A program made the position numbers and the translations under genes. From Segetibacter koreensis DSM 18137 (GTDB taxonomy: Bacteria > Bacteroidota > Bacteroidia > Chitinophagales > Chitinophagaceae): a DNA stretch of 64,000 nucleotides. Shown in pieces: positions 17,574 to 25,785 of this stretch; the first letter of the stretch is position 1, and each line of letters begins with the position of its first letter. The notes beneath the pieces are model-generated. The model did no database searches and was not told where the DNA came from. It saw only the letters and a program-made list of their open reading frames with translations. Location: positions 170 through 64,169 of the forward strand of contig NZ_KB893319.1 of NCBI RefSeq assembly GCF_000374045.1, read 5' to 3'.

Positions 17574-18158
17574 ATGTTACAAGCTACTATACAAAAAAAC
17601 GATAAAAGAGCATACTGGCTTATTGGCATTTTCTCTTTTGTTGTATTTATTGCCGTTGTCGCCCTCGGAAAATTTAAACTCGGCTTTCAACCAGGTTTTG
17701 ATGTACACATCTTCGCTAAAATCAACGCTTTTGTAAATTGTGCTGTTGCCTTTTTACTTATAGCTGCACTTATTGCTGTAAAAAATCAAAAGTATATTTT
17801 ACATAAGAATATCATGATAACGGCGATGTTGCTATCTGTTCTATTCCTTGTATCCTATATAGCTCACCATCTTCTCGCCGGTGAAGCAAGGTTTGGTGAC
17901 CTCAACCATGATGGTATTTTAAGCGCCGACGAGAAATTGCAGGCAGGTGGGCTAAGGGTTTTTTATCTTTTGTTGCTTGCAACACATATTATTCTTGCAG
18001 CTGTTATACTGCCTTTCATTCTGTTTACTGCTTATCGGGCGCTTACTTCCGAGTGGCAGTTACATAAAAAGCTGGCAAAATATACGTGGCCTCTTTGGTT
18101 GTACGTCGCTCTTACAGGGCCTATTGTTTATTTTTTAATTAGGCCTTATTATTCGTAA
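17574..18158 (+). CDS. DUF420 membrane protein (CtaM-like) with an EF-hand-like loop
   Basis: A 194-residue DUF420 protein with five predicted helices. In Bacillus the DUF420 protein CtaM is needed for maturation of the heme-copper oxidase, and the location after SCO supports the same role here. The conserved His pair in SYIAHHLLAG and the THIILAAVILPF helix are present. Between these helices residues 109-120 read DLNHDGILSADE, which matches the 12-residue EF-hand calcium loop at positions 1, 3, 5, 6, 9 and 12. Whether it binds calcium is unknown. Confidence 0.88.
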   Translation: MLQATIQKNDKRAYWLIGIFSFVVFIAVVALGKFKLGFQPGFDVHIFAKINAFVNCAVAFLLIAALIAVKNQKYILHKNIMITAMLLSVLFLVSYIAHHLLAGEARFGDLNHDGILSADEKLQAGGLRVFYLLLLATHIILAAVILPFILFTAYRALTSEWQLHKKLAKYTWPLWLYVALTGPIVYFLIRPYYS

Positions 18159-18443
18159 GTTTTTAAATACTATAAACAGGTAAAAAGGTAAGTTGAGCAA
18201 TATTGCGCAGAAATTGTTTGTTCCCGCGTCTCCATTTTGCAATGCAATCTATTCGCTTCTTACATTTTCTACAGGATATCTGTTATAAGAAAGCACAGCG
18301 TTTAAATAGTATCGAAAAGGCTATTTCCTTTAATTTAATTATTTAGAAATGATAAAAAAAGGAAATGATGAAGCTTTTGAAATGTAAGCTTAAGCAAAGT
18401 GAGTGCCATTCTATATTTGATGATGTGATAGTTTAGATTATAA

Positions 18444-20273
18444 TTATTTTTCCAGCTGCAAAACCTTTATAGAAGAAGGATGTTTTGCATCATGATATAT
18501 TTTTATAGTTGCAGGGGTAAAGTCTTTATCATTTGCAGTAGAGATATTCATAAATTTTTGAGGGTTTCTGTCAACGAGAGGAAACCAACTGCTTTGTATC
18601 TGAACCATTATTTTATGCCCTTTTTTAAAACAATGCGCAATATCATTTAGCTGATAATTTACTTTCGTTATTTTACCGGCAACAAAAGGTTCTGGTTTTG
18701 AAAAGCTATTTCTGAATTTGCCTCTCAAAACCTCTGCTCTCACCAGGCGTTGCATACCGGCTACATTTTCGCCATTTTCGTTTGCTTCGTCATCTGGCAA
18801 TACGTCAATTAATTTTACAACGAAATCAGCATCTGTACCAGAAATGGAAACAAATAAATCTGCGGTGACAGGCCCCGTTAGGGTTACATCTCTTTGTAAT
18901 ACCGGGCTTTCATAGCTAAGCACATCTTTTCTTTGTGAAGCAAATCGCTGATCGGCGATCATATATTCATTGACGCGGCTCGCGCTTTTCGTATTTAAAT
19001 AAGGAACAGGATCTGTAGGGTTGGAAGTGTATTGATCATATCCAGTAGAAGATGTTTTTTTTAAAAAAAAGTTTCTATTACTTCCTAACGTCCAGCTAAC
19101 TGTTTTGGCGTTTTTAGGAGGCCATGCTGTATACTCTTTCCATTCATTGGTTCCTGTTTCGAATATGGTAGCCTCCGCGTGATTAAAGGTTCCTTTTTGC
19201 TGTAAGTAGTATGCAAAAAAATCATGCTCTATTTTTTGAAAATACTCGCTCGTATTTGAGCGAAAGTCATAAGTCCCAAAGTTACTCCACTTGCCGCTTG
19301 CCCAGGCACCGTGTGTCCATGGCCCCATTATGAGCCGATTATTATTTTTAGTGTTTTTTTGTTCTATTGTTTTGTAAGTATTCAAAGACCCAAATAAATC
19401 TTCAGCATCAAACCAGCCTCCTGCCACCAATACGGCAGGTTTTACATTTTGTAGATGTCGTCTAATGTCCCTTGCTTGCCAATAGCTGTCTTTTGTATTG
19501 TGCGTAAGATATTCATTCCAAATTTTGCTTTTATTATTAAAGCATAAGTCATTTGCATTTTTGATACTTCCCATTTGGAGATAATCAGCATAAGCATTAC
19601 TGATAAATTGGGTGCAAAAAGCCGGATAGGATGTCCATGGGGAATCTCTTGGATAATCAAAATCATTCATAAAACTATAATTATCCATTAGGAAAAAAGC
19701 GCCCCTATGATACGCATCGTCACCTTCAAACTCGTCGGTAACGGGTGCCTGCGGCGACACGGCTTTCAAAGCGGGATGAGCGCCCGGAAGAGAGGCCGTG
19801 GCATAAAAGCCGGGATAAGATATTCCATAAATACCAACCTTTCCATTGTTATTACTGACGTTTTTAAGAAGCCATTCAATTGTATCGTAAGTGTCACTGC
19901 TTTCGTCTACATCTTTATTTGATCTTTTATGTTTGATGTACGGGGTCATTTCTTCAAACTTTCCTTCACTCATATATCTCCCTCTCACATCCTGGTACAC
20001 ATAAATGTAGGCCTCATTAGAAAATTGTTTGCTTGGCCCTAATTGAGATTTGTACCTAGTTTCTCCGTAGGGACTGCATGAGTAAGGCGTTCTTTCCATC
20101 AGTATCGGAAATTTTCCTGATACATTATGCGGAAAATAAATCGAAGTAAAAAGCTTTGTCCCATCCCTCATGGGGATCATTCTTTCTATCTTGGTAAAGC
20201 TGATTTTACCGGGCTTCGCCCAAGTCTGCAGAGATATGGGTAACAGCAATAAGAATGAGACAAAATATTTCAT
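18444..20273 (-). CDS. CocE/NonD family (peptidase S15-like) serine hydrolase, secreted
   Basis: A 609-residue alpha/beta hydrolase of the CocE/X-prolyl-dipeptidyl-peptidase/glutaryl-acylase group. A signal peptide (1-19, ending AWAK-like) directs export. The nucleophile is Ser152 in YGISYPGFY; GGWFDAEDLF gives the expected Asp, and MGPWTHGAW the catalytic His. The C-terminal half is the jelly-roll domain typical of this family (RDVTLTGPVTADLFVSISG). Members hydrolyse esters or amide bonds of acyl or proline-containing substrates; the natural substrate is not evident. It lies downstream of pyrH on the same strand, separated by 114 bases. Confidence 0.9.
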   Translation of the reverse strand: MKYFVSFLLLLPISLQTWAKPGKISFTKIERMIPMRDGTKLFTSIYFPHNVSGKFPILMERTPYSCSPYGETRYKSQLGPSKQFSNEAYIYVYQDVRGRYMSEGKFEEMTPYIKHKRSNKDVDESSDTYDTIEWLLKNVSNNNGKVGIYGISYPGFYATASLPGAHPALKAVSPQAPVTDEFEGDDAYHRGAFFLMDNYSFMNDFDYPRDSPWTSYPAFCTQFISNAYADYLQMGSIKNANDLCFNNKSKIWNEYLTHNTKDSYWQARDIRRHLQNVKPAVLVAGGWFDAEDLFGSLNTYKTIEQKNTKNNNRLIMGPWTHGAWASGKWSNFGTYDFRSNTSEYFQKIEHDFFAYYLQQKGTFNHAEATIFETGTNEWKEYTAWPPKNAKTVSWTLGSNRNFFLKKTSSTGYDQYTSNPTDPVPYLNTKSASRVNEYMIADQRFASQRKDVLSYESPVLQRDVTLTGPVTADLFVSISGTDADFVVKLIDVLPDDEANENGENVAGMQRLVRAEVLRGKFRNSFSKPEPFVAGKITKVNYQLNDIAHCFKKGHKIMVQIQSSWFPLVDRNPQKFMNISTANDKDFTPATIKIYHDAKHPSSIKVLQLEK

Positions 20274-20387
20274 AATAAATAAAAGGAATTCCGTCGGTTA
20301 TCGAAGTTGTATCATTCTGTGTAATGTAATATTAAGGCTTTGTCTCGCCTCACTAAAGTCTCATTCTTGTACTACATCCATACCTTT

Positions 20388-21098
20388 TTAGCTAACAAAC
20401 GTTCCAACATCCATGCCCTCAACTACCTGTAGTAAAGTTCCCGGTGTATTCATATCAAAAACGATTATGGGAAGACCGTTTTCCTTACAGAGTGTAAAAG
20501 CAGTCATATCCATAACTTTAAGGTTTTTATTGATAACTTCAGCAAACGAAATTTTATCGTACCGTAAAGCTGTAGGGTCTAACTCAGGATCGGCGGTATA
20601 AATACCATCTACGCGTGTACCTTTTAAAATAACATCGGCTTTTATTTCTATTGCCCTTAATGAGCCTGCTGTATCTGTCGTGAAGTAAGGATTACCCGTA
20701 CCTGCGCCAAAAATAACGACCCGTCCTTTTTCCAGGTGACGAATAGCTCGACGACGAATGTAAGGTTCAGCTATTCTTTCCATTACAATTGCGCTTTGTA
20801 ATCTTGTAAATACACCAACTTTTTCCAGGGCAGCCTGTAATGCCATACCATTTATAACTGTAGCAAGCATACCCATGTAGTCACCGTGTGCTCTTTCTAT
20901 ACCGGTCTCAGCCTCATTCATTCCGCGATAAATGTTACCGCCACCAATTACAATAGCTACCTGTACACCTAATTCAACCACCTGTTTTATATCCACTGCG
21001 TATTGGGCGATAATTTGAGGGTCAAGGCCAAAACTTTTGTTTCCCATTAGAGATTCGCCGCTAAGCTTAAGTAGAATTCGTTTGTATTTCGGAAGCAT
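20388..21098 (-). CDS. pyrH: UMP kinase
   Basis: Bacterial uridylate kinase (amino acid kinase fold), 236 residues, which phosphorylates UMP to UDP with ATP in pyrimidine synthesis. Seen: [14 protein letters not shown] at the start, the GGGNIYRG loop, [19 protein letters not shown], and [13 protein letters not shown]. The start at MLPKYKRI (21098) is the family start; an in-frame ATG at 21122 would add eight residues. In many Bacteroidota pyrH is next to frr or rpsB-tsf; here neither is adjacent. Confidence 0.96.
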   Translation of the reverse strand: MLPKYKRILLKLSGESLMGNKSFGLDPQIIAQYAVDIKQVVELGVQVAIVIGGGNIYRGMNEAETGIERAHGDYMGMLATVINGMALQAALEKVGVFTRLQSAIVMERIAEPYIRRRAIRHLEKGRVVIFGAGTGNPYFTTDTAGSLRAIEIKADVILKGTRVDGIYTADPELDPTALRYDKISFAEVINKNLKVMDMTAFTLCKENGLPIIVFDMNTPGTLLQVVEGMDVGTFVS

Positions 21099-21317
21099 GT
21101 AAAATTTATTTTTCAAGTGCAAAGAAAAAGAAAAGTAATGGTTGAAAAAACATTGTTGTTCTGTATAAGATCAATACGTAATACGAATACGTTTATTGTC
21201 TGTTTTAAAAGCGGCACTGTTAAATTTCAAAAATGCACCAAAAAGCATTATAGAAACCGGTGTACTCGCTTTTTAAAATGAATAGCTAACCTGTCTTCTT
21301 ATATAAGTTTTAAAATT

Positions 21318-21698
21318 TTACATGGTTGCAGTCATGCTAATTTCAACGTTTACATCTTTAGGCAATCCTTTGACAGCTACAGTTTCTCTCGCAGGATAAT
21401 CTGCTGAAAAATAAGAGCCATACACTTCGTTGACTTTAGAAAAGAGAGACATATCTTTTAAAAAAATTGTTGTCTTAACTACATGATTGAAATTAATCCC
21501 CGCTTCCTGAAGTATTTCAAATAAGTTACGCATTACCTGGTGCGTTTCTGTAGCTATATCGCCACTGATAACTTCATTTGTGGTCGGGTTAATAGCTATC
21601 TGTCCACTTATAAAAATCATATTATTGCTTATAACAGCCTGGTTATAAGGACCAATAGGTGCGGGAGCCAGCGCCGTATTAATTATTTTTTTGTTCAT
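21318..21698 (-). CDS. ridA: RidA family protein (reactive imine/enamine deaminase)
   Basis: A 126-residue YjgF/YER057c/UK114 protein. It hydrolyses reactive enamine/imine intermediates formed by PLP enzymes. The family pattern is complete: the N-terminal APAPIGPYNQAV, ISGQIAINP, the Arg-containing YPARETVAVKGLPKDV with the substrate-binding Arg, and VEISMTA with the conserved Glu. It is upstream of pyrH on the same strand with 219 bases between them and divergent from tsaB. Confidence 0.95.
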   Translation of the reverse strand: MNKKIINTALAPAPIGPYNQAVISNNMIFISGQIAINPTTNEVISGDIATETHQVMRNLFEILQEAGINFNHVVKTTIFLKDMSLFSKVNEVYGSYFSADYPARETVAVKGLPKDVNVEISMTATM

Positions 21699-21945
21699 GG
21701 GTATGGTATAAATGAATTTCAGAATTTTGCTTCATTTGCAAACCTAATTTGCATTTGATAAACAAAACACATTATTTATCAAATCGTTACTGAGGAACAC
21801 AGAATAGATTACCTGAAAGAGGGTTTTAAAAAATTAGCACCATTCTTGTTAAAAGGAATTAAATCGCTGGAAAATAATTTCTTTGCATACTTAATTAATA
21901 TTAATAATCGTTATATTAGTAATATTTGTTTTAAAGCTACCTGTT

Positions 21946-22632
21946 TTGCCACTACTCTTAAATATCGATACAGCAACTGAAATTGCATCAGTGAGTGTAA
22001 CCCGCAATGGATTACCGCTGGCCTTTTTAAAAAATGAATATCAAAAAGAACATGCGTCCTTTGTTCATACAGCCGTTGCTACACTACTACAGAAGACCGG
22101 ATACCAACTAAAAGAATTTGATGCCTTTGCAGTTACTTCAGGCCCTGGCAGCTACACAGGTTTAAGAGTGGGAATGGCTACTGCTAAAGGTTTTTGTTAC
22201 GCATTTTCAAAACCGCTTATTGCAATAAATACCTTAGAAGTGATGACAAAGGCAGCTTTAGATTCAATGGGTAGCTTAGAACAAGATTCATTGTTTTGCC
22301 CCATGATCGATGCGCGCCGTATGGAGGTGTTTACTGCTATTTATAATTCAGATTTTGATCAAATACTTTCTCCTCGGCCATTGATATTAGAGGAAAAAGT
22401 TTTTAACAGTTATATGAAAGATAGGAAAATATTGTTTTTTGGAAGTGGAAGTTTAAAGTTTATGCAAATAGAAACAAATCCGAACAGTGTATTTGCTGAT
22501 ATATCTTATGATGCCCGGCACCTTGGTCATCTTGCTGAAATAGCTTTTCATAAAAAGAATTTTTCTAACATATCTTATAGTGAGCCAACTTATTTTAAAG
22601 ATTTTCACTCTATAACTAAAAGTAGTTATTAA
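21946..22632 (+). CDS. tsaB: tRNA threonylcarbamoyladenosine biosynthesis protein TsaB
   Basis: ASKHA-fold protein of 228 residues that works with TsaC/D/E to add the threonylcarbamoyl group to A37 of ANN-reading tRNAs. Landmarks: LLLNIDTATEIASVSV at the start, then HASFVHTAVATLLQKTG, VTSGPGSYTGLRVG and AKGFCYAFSKPLIAINTLE. The only start that fits the family N-terminus is TTG at 21946 (MPLLLNIDT), so this gene seems to use TTG. It stands alone between ridA and an ArsR regulator. Confidence 0.93.
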   Translation: MPLLLNIDTATEIASVSVTRNGLPLAFLKNEYQKEHASFVHTAVATLLQKTGYQLKEFDAFAVTSGPGSYTGLRVGMATAKGFCYAFSKPLIAINTLEVMTKAALDSMGSLEQDSLFCPMIDARRMEVFTAIYNSDFDQILSPRPLILEEKVFNSYMKDRKILFFGSGSLKFMQIETNPNSVFADISYDARHLGHLAEIAFHKKNFSNISYSEPTYFKDFHSITKSSY

Positions 22633-22693
22633 GAAAATTTTGCTATTATATTAATTTTAAAAATTTATTTATTATAAAATTAAATATTGTATA

Positions 22694-22701
22694 TATATTT
22701 G
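22694..22701 (+). promoter_or_regulatory. Candidate -7 element (TATATTTG) for the ArsR-family gene
   Basis: TATATTTG matches TAnnTTTG, 38 bases before the start codon, with TTTA 22 bases upstream as a weak -33. Pattern-based inference only. Confidence 0.35.
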
Positions 22702-22739
22702 ATGTTTGATTTGTTTTTTAAACCCCCCAATGTCTATTT

Positions 22740-23081
22740 ATGGTAACAGCAACTCAGAGTATTACTATTTCTAATAAGGAGAATAGTAACTCTATTAAAT
22801 TGGATTTTTTACATTTGAAAAAAGCAGCTTTAGTGTTGAGAGCTATGAACCACAAACTTCGTCAGCAGATGATAAAATTGCTTGACGAAAGTGAAAGAAT
22901 GACGGTGACAGAGATTTATGTGAAGTTGAGATTAGAACAATCGGTAGCGTCGCAACATCTTGCCATCCTTCGCCGTGCCGGAATTGTTATAACTCAGCGT
23001 GATGGGAAGTTCATCTATTATGCCATTAATTATGAAAGAGTAGCTGAAGTAAACCAGTTTGTAGAAGATCTTGTAGCGTAA
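22740..23081 (+). CDS. ArsR-family winged-helix transcriptional regulator
   Basis: A 113-residue winged helix-turn-helix protein. The DNA-binding helices are seen in MTVTEIYVKLRLEQSVASQHLAILRRAGIV and the wing in QRDGKFIYYAIN. It has no cysteine at all and lacks the ELCVC-type metal site, so it is not a thiol or metal sensor of the classic ArsR/SmtB kind. Ligand unknown. The gene is followed by its own terminator and then by the double rhodanese gene. Related proteins of this length are common in Bacteroidota. Confidence 0.9.
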   Translation: MVTATQSITISNKENSNSIKLDFLHLKKAALVLRAMNHKLRQQMIKLLDESERMTVTEIYVKLRLEQSVASQHLAILRRAGIVITQRDGKFIYYAINYERVAEVNQFVEDLVA

Positions 23082-23100
23082 GGTTATAGTTTAATTTTTG

Positions 23101-23128
23101 AAAAGGATGTTCTTTTGGGCATCCTTTT
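23101..23128 (+). terminator. Terminator after the ArsR-family gene
   Basis: AAAAGGATG pairs with CATCCTTTT (9 bp, 10-base loop), followed by TGTATTTTC. It separates the regulator from the rhodanese gene. Confidence 0.8.
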
Positions 23129-23271
23129 GTATTTTCTATAAACCTTAACCTTGGGCAAAGGCTGTACCTCTTCGTTCTCCTTATTTTTGTAAAAATCAAC
23201 GTATATGTTTAAAAACAATTTATACTGCTGATTGGTTAAACAAAAAAACTAATAAATAAAGATATTTTAGA

Positions 23272-23943
23272 ATGCATTCAGTTTTAGAAAATGGTCTGAC
23301 AGCATTATCTGTTGAAGAATTTAAAAATAAAATAGATAGAGATGCGGTTATACTAGATACGCGTAAAAGCTCAGAATTTACCACAGGTTTTATACCGGGT
23401 TCAATATCTATTGGTTTAGAAGGAAAGTTTGCTGATTGGGCGGGAACCATCTTGCCTTTTGATAAACCGTTAATATTAGTTACAGAAAATGGAAAGGAAA
23501 AAGAAACAGTAACTTCATTGTCAGAGGCAGGCTTCGCACAAATAGCAGGATACCTGCGGGGAGGTTTTGAATCATGGAAGCAGGTCGGGGAGAAAACGGA
23601 TTTAATAATAGATGTGGAGACGGATGAACTTGCAATGGATATTCCTTTTGACGAAAGATTAATTGTGGTAGATGTAAGGAAGGAAGTAGAATTTGCAGAT
23701 GGTCACGTAAAGGATGCTGTTAATATTCCATTGGCCAATATGGCCGATCCAGCGAGCATGGCAAATATAGAAGATACAGATAACTTATACTTACATTCAG
23801 GTTATGGCTATCGTAGTACAATTGCAGCTTCACTTCTTAAGCGACAGGGAATTCATAACCTTAGAAACGTACTTGGCGGCTGGGAAAAAATAAAAAATGA
23901 GCCGGGAATTGATACAGAAAAAGATGCTTCTGTATTGAATTAA
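23272..23943 (+). CDS. Tandem rhodanese-like protein without any cysteine
   Basis: Two rhodanese domains in 223 residues (about 12-105 and 118-208). The arrangement and signatures (LDTRKSSEFTTGFIPGSI, GYLRGGFESW, VDVRKEVEFADGHVKDAVNI, NVLGGWEKI) match the rhodanese half of metallo-beta-lactamase/persulfide dioxygenase fusions. In the second domain the catalytic loop reads LYLHSGYGYRS, with Ser176 where an active rhodanese has Cys; the first domain also lacks a Cys, and the protein contains none. It cannot do the usual persulfide chemistry and may be a binding or scaffold protein. No MBL domain is fused or adjacent. Confidence 0.85.
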   Translation: MHSVLENGLTALSVEEFKNKIDRDAVILDTRKSSEFTTGFIPGSISIGLEGKFADWAGTILPFDKPLILVTENGKEKETVTSLSEAGFAQIAGYLRGGFESWKQVGEKTDLIIDVETDELAMDIPFDERLIVVDVRKEVEFADGHVKDAVNIPLANMADPASMANIEDTDNLYLHSGYGYRSTIAASLLKRQGIHNLRNVLGGWEKIKNEPGIDTEKDASVLN

Positions 23944-24018
23944 TACTTGCATGCGCAATAAGATGCAATAAAACATGGTCAACTTATAAGAAGCTTACAG
24001 CAAGTTTTATTTTTAACA

Positions 24019-24984
24019 TCACTCATGCTGTCTTCCTTTTATCCGGTCACTCCTCCATGCATTGTTTAGCGTTTCGAATTCTTTCATATCTTCTTCTGTA
24101 AAGGCTGTTTTTTTCAGGTTTTTCAAATCTGGTTGCCCCGCATTTACCCATGCAGTGTACCAAAAAGAGGCAACGGAAGCAATGGCCACGCGCATACGTC
24201 GCTCGACCATTCCATTAAGCATATGATTGTACGCGATTGTAAATGCTGAGGAATATTGACGAACAATTTTTCCACTCCTTTCCTCAAACGAATATTTTCT
24301 GTCGGCAGGAAATTGTTTTGTCAATCCTGCTTCATCTTTCAATACTGTGTCTGATGCTGCACCACTTTCCCTCACTCTATCCCAAACATATTTCGGTATG
24401 TCAGAAATGTATGTTGCTTTCCCAATCATAAAATCAAACTCTTTTTCTGCCAGCAACTCAGGAACCCTGCTTTCCCAAAATCCATGTATTCCTTTTTGAT
24501 TGGTCTGCTGTCCGTCGTGGTTTGAATTTGAATGTAATGGTACGTGAGAGTCTGCAATATAATGGCCAAGTTCTGCTGATAGCTTTAAAATTTTTGCAGC
24601 GTTTTTTTCTTTGAATGCATTTGTAAGGCGTTGTTGCATTATCACGATCCACCATGGCACAATTCCATTCGCTATAACTGTGTCTTCTGAATATTTTTTT
24701 ACAGCATCCGAAAATCCTTCAGGTACTTCAGTCCAGGGATAACGTCCATACCGGTCAATATCAATATAATGCTTTGGAGCTTCTGTCGCAACGGCATATC
24801 TTCTCTTATCAGGGTCAACTGCATGATCACTTATAAACTGAATGTTCGGCTTGTATAAAACCATCATTTCCGGTGGCAGCAAAAACACGGCAAAATAGTT
24901 AATCCGCTGATGGGCATAAAAGCCCCAGCAAAAACTTTGTTTGTATAAAGTACAGAATATAATACACAAAATAAGTTTTTTCAT
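24019..24984 (-). CDS. Zinc-dependent phospholipase C / S1-P1 nuclease-like secreted protein
   Basis: A 321-residue protein with an N-terminal signal peptide that ends directly before Trp20 (SFC-WGFYAHQRIN). In this superfamily the mature N-terminal Trp binds zinc, followed by the first His. Other zinc ligands are in PKHYIDIDRY, LGHYIADSHVPLH and the NHDGQQ...IHGFWES segment, so the trinuclear zinc set looks complete. It would hydrolyse phosphodiester bonds (lipid or nucleic acid) in the periplasm or outside. It starts 8 bases after the end of the DUF502 gene, so the two are probably cotranscribed. Confidence 0.85.
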   Translation of the reverse strand: MKKLILCIIFCTLYKQSFCWGFYAHQRINYFAVFLLPPEMMVLYKPNIQFISDHAVDPDKRRYAVATEAPKHYIDIDRYGRYPWTEVPEGFSDAVKKYSEDTVIANGIVPWWIVIMQQRLTNAFKEKNAAKILKLSAELGHYIADSHVPLHSNSNHDGQQTNQKGIHGFWESRVPELLAEKEFDFMIGKATYISDIPKYVWDRVRESGAASDTVLKDEAGLTKQFPADRKYSFEERSGKIVRQYSSAFTIAYNHMLNGMVERRMRVAIASVASFWYTAWVNAGQPDLKNLKKTAFTEEDMKEFETLNNAWRSDRIKGRQHE

Positions 24985-24992
24985 GAAACAGG

Positions 24993-25631
24993 TTAGCTGA
25001 TCTGGGCAACGCCACCACTTAAAGCAAACTTCATAGCTTCGGTTGAAGATACATCTGTTAAAAATTTTACTTTTTCCACCGGTACTATATATACAATTCC
25101 ACTTACTGCATATGAGTGAGGTACATATACAACTACATGATCTTTTAGTCCCAGTCTTGTTCCGTCATCCTGTGTCATAAAACCCATTCTCCATACATCA
25201 GGGGCGTCTACACTAACAAGAACAGGCTTATCAAATTTTCTTTTTTCGCCGGCAAAGGCTTCTAAAAAATCTTTTACCGAAGTGTAAATAAATCTTATCC
25301 CCGGCGTTCTCTCCAGTACATGTCCAAAAAATTCGACCACTTTTCCTACTATGTACGATGAAGAAATCCACCCGGTAAGAACTATTATAACAACAATAAC
25401 CACAAAGCCTACTCCTGGTATTTTGTGTATATTACCATCGGCATCAGGTTTATACAAAACGGGAAACAGGGAATGAATAAAGTTTGGAAGAATATTGTCT
25501 ATATAATTAAAAAGAGAAAAAACCGCCCAGGCAGTAATAATAATCGGTGCCAGAATGATAAGGCCCTGTAAGAAATATTTTAACAAGTTTCGCCAATGCC
25601 AACGCAACGGGTCCTTTACTTTAATTTCCAT
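24993..25631 (-). CDS. DUF502 family membrane protein
   Basis: A 212-residue protein with two N-terminal membrane helices (about 18-45 and 72-97) and a conserved soluble C-terminal domain. The family pattern is visible in GWISSSYIVGKVVEFFGHVLERTPGIRFIY split over two parts, and in VVVYVPHSYAVSGIVYIVP. The function of DUF502 proteins is unknown; they are widespread single-copy membrane proteins. It is the promoter-proximal gene of a two-gene unit with the phospholipase-like gene. Confidence 0.88.
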   Translation of the reverse strand: MEIKVKDPLRWHWRNLLKYFLQGLIILAPIIITAWAVFSLFNYIDNILPNFIHSLFPVLYKPDADGNIHKIPGVGFVVIVVIIVLTGWISSSYIVGKVVEFFGHVLERTPGIRFIYTSVKDFLEAFAGEKRKFDKPVLVSVDAPDVWRMGFMTQDDGTRLGLKDHVVVYVPHSYAVSGIVYIVPVEKVKFLTDVSSTEAMKFALSGGVAQIS

Positions 25632-25727
25632 AAGAACAAAATAAACGAAAAATAAGAAAAGATAGAGAAGTATTCATGCAACCGTATCGCGTTGGTAGTA
25701 AAAGCAGGCTATTATTTTGCAAATAAA

Positions 25728-25762
25728 AAAATGCACAATTCTTATTATTAATTGTGCATTTT
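25728..25762. terminator. Bidirectional terminator downstream of galE
   Basis: AAAATGCACAATT pairs perfectly (13 bp) with AATTGTGCATTTT around a 9-base loop. On the minus strand it is followed by a T-run, fitting termination of galE 24 bases after its stop. Confidence 0.85.
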
Positions 25763-25785
25763 GAAAACAAAGTATGAGTTAACCT

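Noticed and set aside
18323-18366. ATTTCCTTT/AAAGGAAAT inverted repeat as a terminator for the CocE-type gene
   Set aside because: The stem is A/T rich, with a 26-base loop, and not convincing as a terminator.
23947-23968. TTGCAT/ATGCAA hairpin as a terminator after the rhodanese gene
   Set aside because: Only six base pairs and no T-run.
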